From Sphingomonas abaci (GTDB taxonomy: Bacteria; Pseudomonadota; Alphaproteobacteria; Sphingomonadales; Sphingomonadaceae): DNA of 64,000 bases. The position numbers and the translations under genes were made by a program. A model generated the notes under the pieces. The model searched no databases and was not told the DNA's origin. It was given only the letters and a program-made list of their open reading frames with translations. Position 1 is the stretch's first letter. Each line of letters begins with the position of its first letter. The stretch lies in the NCBI RefSeq assembly GCF_014199625.1, contig NZ_JACHNY010000001.1, positions 186,001 to 250,000 on the forward strand, given 5' to 3'. Shown here one piece after another: positions 18,182-27,184 of the stretch.

Positions 18182-19263
18182 CACGCCGCCGCCTCCGCAA
18201 AGATCGGCAATTCGATTGCCACCACTGCCTCGGCCTCGACGAAGTTCGATACCGTTACGCCGACCAGTCGTATCCCCTTCTGGGTCGGCAGAACCGACCG
18301 GATCAGGTCGAGCGCCGCGCGGCGCAGGCCTTCGCGATTGGTGACCGCCACGGGCTGGCTGCGGCGTCGGGTGATCTGATGGAAGTCAGCGTATTTGATC
18401 TTCACCGTGACAGTGCGGCCGAAGGCTTGCCGTGCCTCGCACCACTCCCAGACATCGTCGGCCATATTGAGCACGCCGGCCTCGATCTCCCCGGGTTCCG
18501 TCAGGTCGCGGTTGAACGTCGTTTCCGACCCCGACGACTTTCGCACCCGGTTCGGATTGACCGGCCGGTCGTCTTGCCCGCGCGCGATGGCGTGATACCA
18601 TTCGGCGGAACTGCCGAAATGCTGCTGCAGGAACGCCAGCGACTTGGCGCGCAGATCGGCCCCGGTCTCGATTCCGAGCCGCTTCATCTTCTCCGCCGTC
18701 ACCGGTCCAACGCCGTGGAAGCGGCTGACGGGCAGCGTCTCGACCCAGGCGGCGCCCATGTCCGGCGTGACGGCGAACTGGCCGTTGGGCTTGCGGTGAT
18801 CGGACGCAAGCTTGGCCAGGAACTTATTGTACGAGATGCCTGCCGACGCGGTCAGGCCGGTCTCCGCCAGAATGTCGGCGCGGATCGCCTTGGCGGTCAG
18901 CCATGCGGTTTCTAGGCCGCGCTTGTTCGCGGTGACGTCGAGATAGGCCTCGTCGAGCGACAGGGGCTGGATCAGGTCGGTATAGCGCGCGAACACGTCA
19001 TGGATCTGGCGCGATACGTCGCGGTACACTTCGAAGCGGGGCGGCACGAAGATCAGGTCGGGACAGCGGCGCAGCGCGGTGACCGAGGGCAACGCGGATC
19101 GAACGCCGAACGTGCGCGCCTCGTAGCTGGCCGCAGCCACCACCCCTCGCGCGGCGGCATGGCCGACCGCAACCGGCTTGCCGCGCAGCGACGGATCGTC
19201 ACGCTGCTCCACCGACGCGAAGAAGGCGTCCATGTCGACGTGAATGATCTTACGCACCGCCAT
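18181..19263 (-). CDS. dinB: DNA polymerase IV (Y-family translesion polymerase)
   Basis: A 360-residue Y-family polymerase that copies past damaged bases. The catalytic acidic residues are Asp10 in HVDMDAFFAS and Asp104-Glu105 in LSLDEAYLD; the YNKFLAKLASDHRKP motif lies in the palm/finger region, and the HhH thumb reads FHGVGPVTAEKM. The little-finger domain covers about 235-345. The C-terminus ends with ELPIF, which resembles a weak beta-clamp-binding motif. ATG at 19263 is chosen because AAAAGG lies 5 bases upstream; a GTG at 19269 is also in frame. A perfect GTTC-N7-GTTC LexA box precedes it, so it should be SOS-induced together with alkB. Confidence 0.96.
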   Translation of the reverse strand: MAVRKIIHVDMDAFFASVEQRDDPSLRGKPVAVGHAAARGVVAAASYEARTFGVRSALPSVTALRRCPDLIFVPPRFEVYRDVSRQIHDVFARYTDLIQPLSLDEAYLDVTANKRGLETAWLTAKAIRADILAETGLTASAGISYNKFLAKLASDHRKPNGQFAVTPDMGAAWVETLPVSRFHGVGPVTAEKMKRLGIETGADLRAKSLAFLQQHFGSSAEWYHAIARGQDDRPVNPNRVRKSSGSETTFNRDLTEPGEIEAGVLNMADDVWEWCEARQAFGRTVTVKIKYADFHQITRRRSQPVAVTNREGLRRAALDLIRSVLPTQKGIRLVGVTVSNFVEAEAVVAIELPIFAEAAA

Positions 19264-19284
19264 GCGCACCTTTTAACGCATGCA

Positions 19285-19299
19285 GAACAGGATGTGAAC
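19285..19299 (-). promoter_or_regulatory. LexA box, alphaproteobacterial type
   Basis: On the minus strand the sequence reads GTTC-ACATCCT-GTTC, an exact match to the direct-repeat LexA operator GTTC-N7-GTTC known in Alphaproteobacteria. It lies 21-35 bases upstream of the dinB ATG, the expected place for repression. Confidence 0.85.
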
Positions 19300-19419
19300 A
19301 TACTGCGCAAAAACGTCGGAAACCCGTCGCTTATCTCACATGCCCATCTCTTGGCGTGCATCCAAGCATGACGCCGTTCGAGCAATGCCGCGAACACCGC
19401 CGAGGCATCAGCCGGATGA

Positions 19420-19767
19420 TCACCGCCGTGCGAAGAGGTCCATATTCGCATCGCCCCAAGCCTTCAGCGCTGCGATGATCGGCGACAGGGATCGGCCACG
19501 ATCGGACAGGCTGTATTCGACGCGCGGCGGCACTTGGGCGAAGACCTCGCGCTCGATCAGGCCATCGGCCTCCAGCTCGCGCAGCTGGTTGGTCAGCATG
19601 CGCGGCGTCACGTCACCGACACGGCGGCGCAACTCGTTGAAGCGCGTGCGTCCGTCCTGCAAATGATAGAGGATCACCGCCTTCCACTTCCCATCGATCA
19701 GGCTCACCGCCGCCTCGACGGCGCAGCCCGGGGTACAATCGAGGCGGGAGTGACGGGCCTTCGCCAT
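19420..19767 (-). CDS. HxlR-family transcriptional regulator
   Basis: A 115-residue winged-helix regulator with the family hallmarks CTPGCAVEAAVSLIDGKWK at the start, LQDGRTRFNELRRRVGDVT, and PRMLTNQLRELEADGLI in the recognition helix. The cysteine near the N-terminus (in CTPGC) is the residue that senses thiol oxidation or electrophiles in several family members. The start at 19767 is supported by the family N-terminus; the longer frame from 19878 would run into the divergent gene. It is divergent from a quinone oxidoreductase-like gene at 19868, a pairing repeated widely, and probably represses it. Confidence 0.92.
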   Translation of the reverse strand: MAKARHSRLDCTPGCAVEAAVSLIDGKWKAVILYHLQDGRTRFNELRRRVGDVTPRMLTNQLRELEADGLIEREVFAQVPPRVEYSLSDRGRSLSPIIAALKAWGDANMDLFARR

Positions 19768-19867
19768 CGGGGCGGTATCCTTTTCGACACTATGAGCGTT
19801 TTTTGTGCCTACGACGTAAGCTGACACCGTCCCTATCTCGCGTGCGTCAGCAGAAGGAGCAAGACCC

Positions 19868-20899
19868 ATGCGCGCCATAGCCTATCGCCAGCCCGGCCCG
19901 ATTGACCGGGACGAAGCCCTTGTCGAGGTCGAACTGCCACGGCCCGTTCCGACCGGGCGCGACATTCTGGTCGCGGTTCGGGCCATCTCGGTGAACCCGG
20001 TCGACGCGAAGGTTCGCACTGGCGCCGCGCCATTAGACGGACGTGACGAGCGCATTCTCGGCTGGGATGCGGCGGGCGTGGTCGAGGCGGTCGGCCCGGA
20101 GGCCACCCGCTTCAAGGTGGGTGAAGAGGTCTTCTATGCGGGTGACCTGATGCGCGACGGCAGCAATGCCGAATATCAGCTGGTCGACGAGCGGATCGTC
20201 GGCCATCGTCCCCGCAGCATCGGCTTCGCCGAGGCGGCGGCGCTGCCGCTGACCGCGATCACGGCGTGGGAAACCCTGTTCGACCGGTTGAAGGTCGACG
20301 ACCAGCCGGCTGGCGGCGCCCGCGCCGTCCTGATCATCGGCGGCGCGGGCGGCGTCGGTTCCGCGGCGATCCAGATCGCGCGGGCCCGCACCGACCTGAC
20401 CGTGATTGCCACTGCCTCGCGCGCCGAGACGGGAGGCTGGGTGCGCGACCTCGGCGCGCATCATGTCATCGATCATTCCCGGCCGATGGCACCGCAGATC
20501 GCCGCGCTGGAGATCGGTGCGCCCGCCTTCGTCTTCTCGACCACCCATACCGATCGCCATCTGACCGATATCGCCGAGCTGATCGCGCCGCAGGGGCGCT
20601 TCGCGCTGATCGACGATCCCGCCAGCCTCGACATCGTCGCCTTCAAGCGCAAGGCGGTGTCGGTCCATTGGGAATTGATGTTCACGCGGTCGCTCTTCGA
20701 CACACCGGACGTCGGCGAGCAAGGTCGACTGTTGGACGCGGTGGCCGAACTGGTGGACGAAGGACGCATTCGCACCACGGCGAGCGACACGCTCTCGCCG
20801 ATCAATGCCGCTAACCTGATCGAGGCGCACCGCCGCATCGAGAGCACCACCACGCGGGGCAAGATAGTCCTGGAAGGCTGGGACAGCCCGCAGGCGTAA
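19868..20899 (+). CDS. Quinone oxidoreductase-like zinc-independent MDR enzyme
   Basis: A 343-residue medium-chain dehydrogenase/reductase of the zinc-type alcohol dehydrogenase-like (QOR/ZADH) branch. The N-terminal GroES-like domain (about residues 25-130) includes GWDAAGVVEAVG, and the nucleotide-binding fold has IIGGAGGVGSAAIQ at about 155-168. Zinc-binding cysteines are absent, as in quinone oxidoreductases. AGAAGGAG lies upstream of the ATG. The divergent HxlR regulator suggests induction by electrophiles or oxidants. The enzyme probably reduces quinones or enones with NADPH; this is family knowledge, not shown by the sequence. Confidence 0.92.
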   Translation: MRAIAYRQPGPIDRDEALVEVELPRPVPTGRDILVAVRAISVNPVDAKVRTGAAPLDGRDERILGWDAAGVVEAVGPEATRFKVGEEVFYAGDLMRDGSNAEYQLVDERIVGHRPRSIGFAEAAALPLTAITAWETLFDRLKVDDQPAGGARAVLIIGGAGGVGSAAIQIARARTDLTVIATASRAETGGWVRDLGAHHVIDHSRPMAPQIAALEIGAPAFVFSTTHTDRHLTDIAELIAPQGRFALIDDPASLDIVAFKRKAVSVHWELMFTRSLFDTPDVGEQGRLLDAVAELVDEGRIRTTASDTLSPINAANLIEAHRRIESTTTRGKIVLEGWDSPQA

Positions 20900-20938
20900 G
20901 CTCGACGCGGGTTCCTACGAAATGAGCGCGCGGGCGGG

Positions 20939-21544
20939 TCAGGCGAATGCCAACTCGCCCGCGACGATTGCCATGGCATGGTCGACGAAGTGCGCCTTCT
21001 CGCCGACCGGCGCGACGTAACGAAGTGCCTCGCGCGCCAGTTCGGGCTCGCCTCCGTGCGCGATCAGCCATGCGGCGAGATAGGGCGCGGCCAGACAACC
21101 GCCCGCCGTCGCGACATTGCCATGAGCGGCGAACGGTGCGTCGATGACGGTGACACCGGCTTCCAACACCCATGGCTTGGTGGTCAGGTCGGTGCAGGCT
21201 GGCAGATCGGCGATCAGGCCGAGTTTGGCCAGCAACAGCGTCCCCGAACACTGCGCTGCGATCAATTGCCGCGTCGGATCGAGACGAAGCCTGGCAAGCG
21301 TCGCTCCATCGGCGGCAATCTCACGCGTGCGAGCGCCGCTGCCGATCAGCACAGCGTCGGCTTCCTCAACAAATTCGAGCGGCCGCTGGCGGTGGACGGT
21401 GACGCCGTTCAACGACGTCACCGTCTCGGTCGGCGCGGTGATGTGCGCGGCCCAGCCATGCGGGCGCAGCCGGTTGATGATCGCGGCGGCCACGAACGAA
21501 TCCAGTTCGTTGAAGCCGTCGAAGGTCAGGACCGCGACCTGCAT
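20939..21544 (-). CDS. DJ-1/PfpI-family cysteine protein
   Basis: A 201-residue member of the DJ-1/PfpI superfamily with the nucleophile-elbow cysteine Cys99 in AAQCSGTLLLAK and the upstream acidic residue of the family in TFDGFNELD. The family includes glyoxalase-III-like, protease-like and isonitrile-hydratase-like enzymes; Ser-Gly after the Cys does not decide between them. Its ATG overlaps the stop of the preceding phzF-like gene (TGATG), so the two are translationally coupled. The gene is the last of the unit controlled by the divergent MocR regulator. Confidence 0.88.
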   Translation of the reverse strand: MQVAVLTFDGFNELDSFVAAAIINRLRPHGWAAHITAPTETVTSLNGVTVHRQRPLEFVEEADAVLIGSGARTREIAADGATLARLRLDPTRQLIAAQCSGTLLLAKLGLIADLPACTDLTTKPWVLEAGVTVIDAPFAAHGNVATAGGCLAAPYLAAWLIAHGGEPELAREALRYVAPVGEKAHFVDHAMAIVAGELAFA

Positions 21545-22392
21545 CACCCTTGCGTCCGCCCGGAGAACAGCGTTCGAGTTGCACCGGCGACCCAAACCTG
21601 CCCGGCCTCGTTCTGCGAGACATGGATACGCCCGCTCCGCCCAAGGCGCGTACCTTGAGCGGCGACATAGCTGCCACTGGCCCGACCGCTTGCGAACAGC
21701 CACTGGCCGACGGACGCGTTGAGGCTGCCGGTCACCGGGTCCTCGATCAGCCCGCCATGCGCGTCGGTGAAGAGCGCGCGCAGTTCGAACGCGACCTCGC
21801 TGCCGGGCGCATGTGGTCCGACGATGCCGATGTCGATATGCTCGGGGTGATGCCGCGTCGGTTCGACCGCCAGCACCGCCTCCGCCGACTCCAGCATGAC
21901 CGCGATCCAGCCGGGGCCATTGTCCGCCCAGGCGGCATCGACGATCGCCGCGCGGTCGATCCGCAGCAGATCGGCGACCTGAGCGATCTCCGCGTCGGTC
22001 GGCGCGCCCCCGCGCAGCAATGGTGGGGCGGCAAAAGCAAGCTGGTCGCCATCGCGCCGGATCGTCACCAGCCCCACGCCGCATTCCTGCACGATCATGC
22101 CGTCCTGCTTCGGCTGCCCGCCCGCTTCCGCCCACGCATGGGCGGTCCCCAAGGTCGGGTGCCCAGCGAAGGGCAGTTCATGCGCCATGGTGAAAATGCG
22201 CACGCGATAATCGGCAGACGGATCGGTCGGCGGCAGCAGGAAGGTCGTCTCCGAAAAGTTCAGCCAGCTCGCGATCACCTGCATCTCGTCCGTCGTCAGG
22301 TCATCGGCATCGGCGATGACGGCCAAGGGATTGCCGGTCAGCGGACCAGTGCCGAATACGTCGACGAGGCGAAAGGGGCGGGTCACGGGCAT
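21544..22392 (-). CDS. PhzF-family isomerase-like protein
   Basis: A 282-residue PhzF-type protein of diaminopimelate-epimerase fold. The catalytic Glu lies at about position 48 in LNFSETTFLLP. LPFAGHPTLGTAHA and the later EDPVTGSLNA form the twin substrate-binding loops. PhzF itself isomerises an intermediate of phenazine synthesis, but lone PhzF-like genes are common and their roles are mostly unknown; no phenazine genes are nearby. AGGAG abuts the ATG at 22392 directly, whereas the GTG two codons later has ideal spacing, so translation may begin there. It overlaps the DJ-1-like gene and is divergent from the MocR gene. Confidence 0.9.
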   Translation of the reverse strand: MPVTRPFRLVDVFGTGPLTGNPLAVIADADDLTTDEMQVIASWLNFSETTFLLPPTDPSADYRVRIFTMAHELPFAGHPTLGTAHAWAEAGGQPKQDGMIVQECGVGLVTIRRDGDQLAFAAPPLLRGGAPTDAEIAQVADLLRIDRAAIVDAAWADNGPGWIAVMLESAEAVLAVEPTRHHPEHIDIGIVGPHAPGSEVAFELRALFTDAHGGLIEDPVTGSLNASVGQWLFASGRASGSYVAAQGTRLGRSGRIHVSQNEAGQVWVAGATRTLFSGRTQG

Positions 22393-22403
22393 CTCCTGTT
22401 GAT

Positions 22404-22419
22404 GATAGCTGGTCCTATC
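22404..22419. promoter_or_regulatory. Candidate MocR operator palindrome
   Basis: GATAG-N6-CTATC lies in the 67-base divergent spacer between the phzF-like and MocR genes and contains TGGTCC. Only symmetry and position support it. Confidence 0.3.
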
Positions 22420-22459
22420 GCGCGACAACTGGCGCTGACAGATACACATCGGTACGATC

Positions 22460-23905
22460 ATGCCGAACTGTATTGGTGAGATTGGCAGTACGATGGCGAG
22501 CGCCCCCGACGAAACCCGCACCGGCATGGTGGTCCGCGCGATCCGCGACCGGATCGATGCCCGCGCGCTGACGCCGGGCGCTCGGCTGCCGTCGATCCGC
22601 GCCATGGCCGAGACGAGCGGCGTCGCGCGCTCGACGGTGGTCGATGCCTATGATCGCCTCGCGGCCGAAGGCGTCATTCGCTCGCGACCGGGATCGGGCT
22701 TTTATGTCGCCGCGCCCTTGGCCCCGCTGGCGTTGGATCGGCTGGCCAGCACGAAGGAGCGCGAGGTCGATCCGCTCTGGATGCTGCGCCAGTCGCTGGG
22801 CGAGCGGCGCCATGAATTGATGCCGGGATGCGGCTGGCTGCCCGATGACTGGCTGGCGGGCGACGCGCTCCGCAAAGCAATGCGCGGGGCGGCGCGATCC
22901 GACGAGAACGGCACGCTGGCGGGCTATGCATCCCCCTTGGGCTCGCCCCCGCTCAGGGCGTTGTTGGCGAGGCGGATGGCGGACCAGGGGATCGAAGCCG
23001 GCCCCGAACAGATCCTGCTGACCGACAGCGGCACCCATGCGCTCGATCTGGTCTGCCGCTTCCTGCTTCAGCCGGGTGATACCGTGCTGGTCGACGACCC
23101 ATGTTATTTCAACTTTCTGGCGCTGCTGCGGGCGCACCGCGCCAAGGTAGTCGGAGTGCCGATGACACCCACCGGTCCGGACGCCGCCGTCTTCGCCGAG
23201 GCCGCCACGACGCATCGACCACGCTTCTATTTGACCAACTCGGGCGTCCATAACCCGACCGGCGCGTCGCTCGCCGCCGCCACCGCGCACCGATTGCTCA
23301 AGATCGCAGAGGCGCACGACATGATCGTCGTCGAGGACGATATCTTCGCCGACTTCGAGCATGCGCCTTCGCCGCGTCTGGCGGCCTTCGACGGCCTCGA
23401 CCGGACGATCCGTATCGGCAGCTTCTCCAAGTCGCTGTCAGCGGCGGTGCGCTGTGGCCATATCGCGGCGCGACCCGACTGGATCGAAGGGCTGGCCGAC
23501 CTGCGCATCGCGACGTCGATGGCGGGCAGTCCGCTCGCCGCCAACCTGCTGCACGCGGTGCTGACCGATGGCAGCTATCGGCGTCACGTTGATGGTATCC
23601 GGAGCCGGCTGGCCCGGGCTACGGCCCGGGTGGCGAAACGTCTGCGGGCCATCGGTATCGAGCCATGGACCGATCCGGCGGCAGGCATCTTTCTTTGGGC
23701 GCAATTGCCGAATGGGGTCGATGCAGTCGACCTCGCGCGCAGGGCGATTGATGCAGGTATCGTCCTGGCGCCGGGCCCGGTGTTCAGCACCAGCGGCGGA
23801 TGGCGGGATCACATGCGCTTCAACGTCGCCATGAGCGACGATGACCGGCTGTACGCCTTTCTGGAATCGGCCGTGTCGCGCCAGTTACTCGAACCGGCTG
23901 GCTAA
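22460..23905 (+). CDS. MocR-type GntR regulator with aminotransferase-like domain
   Basis: A 481-residue chimeric regulator. A GntR winged helix (about residues 20-90; RLPSIRAMAETSGVARSTV) is fused to a fold-type-I PLP aminotransferase-like domain (about 110-475) with NSGVHNPTG, VEDDIFADFE and the PLP lysine in GSFSKSLSAA. Family members such as PdxR and GabR sense PLP or amino compounds. It is divergent from the phzF-like/DJ-1-like pair and presumably controls them. The start could also be the ATG at 22493, which lies closer to the winged helix. The 3' end overlaps the end of the convergent LysR gene by 21 bases. Confidence 0.93.
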   Translation: MPNCIGEIGSTMASAPDETRTGMVVRAIRDRIDARALTPGARLPSIRAMAETSGVARSTVVDAYDRLAAEGVIRSRPGSGFYVAAPLAPLALDRLASTKEREVDPLWMLRQSLGERRHELMPGCGWLPDDWLAGDALRKAMRGAARSDENGTLAGYASPLGSPPLRALLARRMADQGIEAGPEQILLTDSGTHALDLVCRFLLQPGDTVLVDDPCYFNFLALLRAHRAKVVGVPMTPTGPDAAVFAEAATTHRPRFYLTNSGVHNPTGASLAAATAHRLLKIAEAHDMIVVEDDIFADFEHAPSPRLAAFDGLDRTIRIGSFSKSLSAAVRCGHIAARPDWIEGLADLRIATSMAGSPLAANLLHAVLTDGSYRRHVDGIRSRLARATARVAKRLRAIGIEPWTDPAAGIFLWAQLPNGVDAVDLARRAIDAGIVLAPGPVFSTSGGWRDHMRFNVAMSDDDRLYAFLESAVSRQLLEPAG

Positions 23906-24856
23906 GCGCTCGACCAGGAAGTCGACGAACACCCGCACCCGTGCAGGCGTGGCGGCGCCGCCGACGAAGACGGCGTGGATCAACTCGACATCGCCTGGAT
24001 TGTATTCTTCCAGCAGCGGCACGAGCCGCCCGTCCGCGATCTCAGCCGCGACGCTGAAGCGGCCGACGCGGGTGATGCCGACCCCGGCGGCGGCGAGATG
24101 GCCCAGCGTCTCACCATTGTTGGCAACGATGTTGCCTTCCACGGACAGCGCGAAATCTTTGCCATCGCGGCGGAACGGCCAGATCGGTTCGGCGCGGCGA
24201 AAGTTGAAGTTCAGGCAATTGTGGGCGTGCAGGTCCTCCGGAACCCTGGGCGTGCCGGCCTGCGCCAGATAGTCGGGTGACGCCACGATCACCCGCCGCG
24301 CCTCGGACAGTTTGCGGGCGGTAAGTCCGCTGTCGGCAAGCGGGCCGAAGCGGATCGCGATATCGGCCTGTCCCCCAGCGATGTCGACCAGCGTGTCGGT
24401 CAGCGCGATATCGATCAGGATGTGCGGATAGGCGCGGGCGAAATCGCCGAGCAGCGGCACGACGCACAACCGGCCATGCGCCAGCGCCGCACTGATCCGC
24501 AGCCGTCCGCGTGGTGCGCCCTGATCGGCGATCTGCTGCTCGGCATCGTCGAGATCGGCGAGGATGCGGCGGGCGGCGAGCAGATAGGCTTGCCCCTCGG
24601 CGGTGAGTGTCAGCGCGCGGGTGGAGCGCAGCAGCAGCCGGACGCCCAGCCGCGCCTCGATCCGGTCGATCGCGCGCGCCACCGCCGAGGGCGTCAGCCC
24701 GAGCGTGCGGCCGGCGGCGGAGAAGCTGCCTTGCTCCACCACGCTCGCGAACAGGGCGAGTGACCGGGCGCGATCGTCATTGCCTATCACCTTTGCGTCC
24801 AAGGCATAGATCCTTTGCACCGGCGGGCGGTTCCGCCGCACTGCTTCACCGTCCAT
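23885..24856 (-). CDS. LysR-family transcriptional regulator
   Basis: A 323-residue LysR regulator whose winged helix starts near residue 30 (LALFASVVEQGSFSAA, TPSAVARAIDRIEARLGV), with the substrate-binding domain at about 115-320. The N-terminus is about 25 residues longer than usual, so the true start may be later, for instance at the GTG near 24790. It is divergent from an aldo/keto reductase at 24894 with only 37 bases between, and probably controls that gene and the MFS gene behind it. Its 3' end overlaps the MocR gene tail by 21 bases. Confidence 0.92.
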   Translation of the reverse strand: MDGEAVRRNRPPVQRIYALDAKVIGNDDRARSLALFASVVEQGSFSAAGRTLGLTPSAVARAIDRIEARLGVRLLLRSTRALTLTAEGQAYLLAARRILADLDDAEQQIADQGAPRGRLRISAALAHGRLCVVPLLGDFARAYPHILIDIALTDTLVDIAGGQADIAIRFGPLADSGLTARKLSEARRVIVASPDYLAQAGTPRVPEDLHAHNCLNFNFRRAEPIWPFRRDGKDFALSVEGNIVANNGETLGHLAAAGVGITRVGRFSVAAEIADGRLVPLLEEYNPGDVELIHAVFVGGAATPARVRVFVDFLVERLASRFE

Positions 24857-24893
24857 TTATGCGCCTGACAATGACATTCGCAAAGGAGGTGTC

Positions 24894-25928
24894 ATGGAAT
24901 ATCGGCAATTGGGATCGTCCGGCCTGCGCGTTCCGGCCCTGTCGTTCGGCGCGGGGACCTTCGGCGGCAAGGGACCGCTGTTCAGCGCCTGGGGCACAAG
25001 CGACGCTGCCGAGGCGCGGCGGCTGGTCGATATCTGCCTCGACGCGGGCGTGACGCTGTTCGACACCGCCGACGTCTATTCGGATGGCGCGTCCGAACAG
25101 GTTCTCGGCGAAGCAATCAAGGGGCGGGGCGATGCCGTCCTGATCTCGACCAAGACCGGCCTGCCGATGGGTGACGGCCCGCAGGACTGGGGCGCGTCGC
25201 GGGCGCGGCTGATCGGCGCGGTCGAGGCGGCATTGCGGCGGCTCGGCACCGACCGCATCGACCTGCTCCAGCTGCACGCCTTCGACGCGTCTACGCCCAC
25301 CGAGGAGGTGATGGGCGCGCTTGACCGGCTGATCGCCGACGGCAAGGTCCGCTATGCGGGCGTCTCCAACTATCCCGGCTGGCAGATCATGAAGGCGCAA
25401 AGCCTGGCCGATCGTCACGGCTGGCCGCGCCTCGTCGCGCATCAGGTCTATTACTCGTTGATCGGCCGTGCCTATGAGTGGGACCTGATGCCGCTCGCCG
25501 CCGATCAGGGCGTCAGCGCGCTGGTCTGGAGCCCGCTCGGCTGGGGACGGCTGACCGGCAAGATCGGGCGCGGACGGCCGATCCCGGCGGGCAGCCGCCT
25601 CCACGAGACGGCCCAATTCGCGCCGCCGGTCGAGGACGAGCATCTCTACCGCGTCGTCGATGCGCTGGAGGCGGTGGCGGCCGAAGTGGGCAAGACCGTT
25701 CCCCAGGTCGCGATCAACTGGCTGCTGCGGCGGCCGACCGTAGCGTCGGTCATCATCGGTGCGCGCGACGAGGCGCAGCTGCGCGACAATCTCGGCGCGA
25801 TCGGCTGGGCGCTGTCGCCCGAGCAGGTGGCGGCGCTCGACGCCGCAAGCGACGTGCTGCCGCCCTATCCGCACACCCCCTACCGGCAGCAGGAGGGTTT
25901 TGCCCGCCTAGCGCCGCCGATGGTTTGA
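24894..25928 (+). CDS. Aldo/keto reductase
   Basis: A 344-residue (beta/alpha)8 NADPH-dependent oxidoreductase. The catalytic tetrad is visible: Asp and Tyr in FDTADVYSDG, Lys in ISTKTGLP and His in LLQLHAFD. C-terminal VIIGARDEAQLRDNL is the cofactor-phosphate region. A near-perfect AAAGGAGG precedes the ATG, suggesting strong translation. It is followed 13 bases later by an MFS efflux gene and preceded by a divergent LysR regulator. It probably reduces an aldehyde or ketone. A second, related reductase lies at 28231, and the two may be an old duplication. Confidence 0.93.
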   Translation: MEYRQLGSSGLRVPALSFGAGTFGGKGPLFSAWGTSDAAEARRLVDICLDAGVTLFDTADVYSDGASEQVLGEAIKGRGDAVLISTKTGLPMGDGPQDWGASRARLIGAVEAALRRLGTDRIDLLQLHAFDASTPTEEVMGALDRLIADGKVRYAGVSNYPGWQIMKAQSLADRHGWPRLVAHQVYYSLIGRAYEWDLMPLAADQGVSALVWSPLGWGRLTGKIGRGRPIPAGSRLHETAQFAPPVEDEHLYRVVDALEAVAAEVGKTVPQVAINWLLRRPTVASVIIGARDEAQLRDNLGAIGWALSPEQVAALDAASDVLPPYPHTPYRQQEGFARLAPPMV

Positions 25929-25941
25929 GGGAGCCAGGATC

Positions 25942-27105
25942 ATGAAGTTCAACCTCGGATTGCTCGCACTGGCGGTCGGCGCCTTCGGCATCGGCGTGAC
26001 CGAGTTCGCGCCGATGGGCATGTTGCCGGTCATCGCGGGGGACCTGCATGTGTCGATCCCCGCCGCCGGATTGTTGGTCAGCGCCTATGCGATGGGCGTG
26101 CTGATCGGCGCGCCGTTGATGACGCTCACCACCGGGCGGATCGACCGGCGAACACTGCTGATCGCGCTGATGGGCATCTTCACGCTCGGCAACGCGCTGT
26201 CGGCGGTGGCGGACGGATACTGGATGCTGATGGCGGCGCGGGTCGTCACCTCGTTCAACCATGGCGCGTTCTTTGGCGTCGGATCGGTGGTGGCCGCGAG
26301 CCTGGTGCCGCCGGACAAGCGCGCGGGCGCGGTGGCGGCGATGTTCACCGGGCTGACCGTCGCCACGATCGGCGGCGTGCCGGCGGCGACCTGGGTCAGC
26401 GAGGCGATCGGCTGGCGCACCGCCTTTGCCGGGATCGCGGGCGTCGGCGCGATCGCGATGCTGTCGCTGCGTCTCGCGCTGCCGCCGCTGCCCGCCGCGG
26501 AGGGCGGCGACATGCGGGCCGAACTGCGCGTGCTGACGCGCGGGCCGGTGGTGATGGCGCTGGCGCTGACGACGATCGGCTTTGGCGGCGTGTTCACCGT
26601 GTTCACCTATATCGTGCCGATCCTGCGCGATGTGACGCATGGCTCGACTGGCTATGTCACCGCGATGCTGATGCTGTTCGGCGTCGGCGCGACGATCGGC
26701 AACGGCGTCGGCGGGCGGCTGGCCGACCGTTCGGTCGACCGTGCGCTCATGACCATGCTGGCGATCATGGCACTGACGCTGCTCGCGTTCGCGGTGCTCA
26801 TGCAATGGCCAGCGACCGCCGCCATCGCCATCCTGATCTGGGGCATCGCCAGCTTCGCGATCGTGCCGCCCTTGCAGATGCGGGTGATGGATGCGGCCTC
26901 GGACGCGCCGAACCTCGCCTCCGCGATGAACATCGGCGCGTTCAACCTCGGCAACGCGATCGGCGCGGCGCTGGGCGGCGGCGTGATCGGGGCTGGGCTG
27001 GGCTTGCCCACCGTGTCGCTGGCCGGTGCGGCGTTGGCGGCGGCGGCGCTGGCGATGCTGATGGCGTTCCGGCGTCAGCCGAGCGCGGCGGCATGTCCGT
27101 CTTGA
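25942..27105 (+). CDS. MFS efflux transporter (DHA1, AraJ-like)
   Basis: A 387-residue major facilitator with about 12 membrane spans. The beginning GVTEFAPMGMLPVIAGDL is typical of the DHA1 drug/arabinose-polymer (AraJ/YdhP/YfcJ-like) exporters, with a loop-2 motif TTGRIDRR. The ATG is 13 bases after the aldo/keto reductase stop, with GGAG upstream, so the two genes form an operon. Reductase plus pump suggests detoxification and export of a reactive compound; the substrate is not predictable. A hairpin follows the gene. Confidence 0.9.
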   Translation: MKFNLGLLALAVGAFGIGVTEFAPMGMLPVIAGDLHVSIPAAGLLVSAYAMGVLIGAPLMTLTTGRIDRRTLLIALMGIFTLGNALSAVADGYWMLMAARVVTSFNHGAFFGVGSVVAASLVPPDKRAGAVAAMFTGLTVATIGGVPAATWVSEAIGWRTAFAGIAGVGAIAMLSLRLALPPLPAAEGGDMRAELRVLTRGPVVMALALTTIGFGGVFTVFTYIVPILRDVTHGSTGYVTAMLMLFGVGATIGNGVGGRLADRSVDRALMTMLAIMALTLLAFAVLMQWPATAAIAILIWGIASFAIVPPLQMRVMDAASDAPNLASAMNIGAFNLGNAIGAALGGGVIGAGLGLPTVSLAGAALAAAALAMLMAFRRQPSAAACPS

Positions 27106-27152
27106 AGCGTTCCGGAGCCGAGCCCGTTCGTAAGGCGCCACGTGCATTGACT

Positions 27153-27177
27153 CGGCAGCGGGGAACGGCCGCTGCCG
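27153..27177. terminator. Hairpin between convergent MFS and AraC genes
   Basis: CGGCAGCGG and CCGCTGCCG form a perfect 9-base stem with a 7-base loop. No U-tract follows. The position between two converging stops fits a shared terminator. Confidence 0.5.
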
Positions 27178-27184
27178 TCCGGCA

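Noticed and set aside
21544..22392. PhzF-like gene as evidence of phenazine synthesis
   Set aside because: None of the other phz genes is in the window; lone PhzF-like genes are common.
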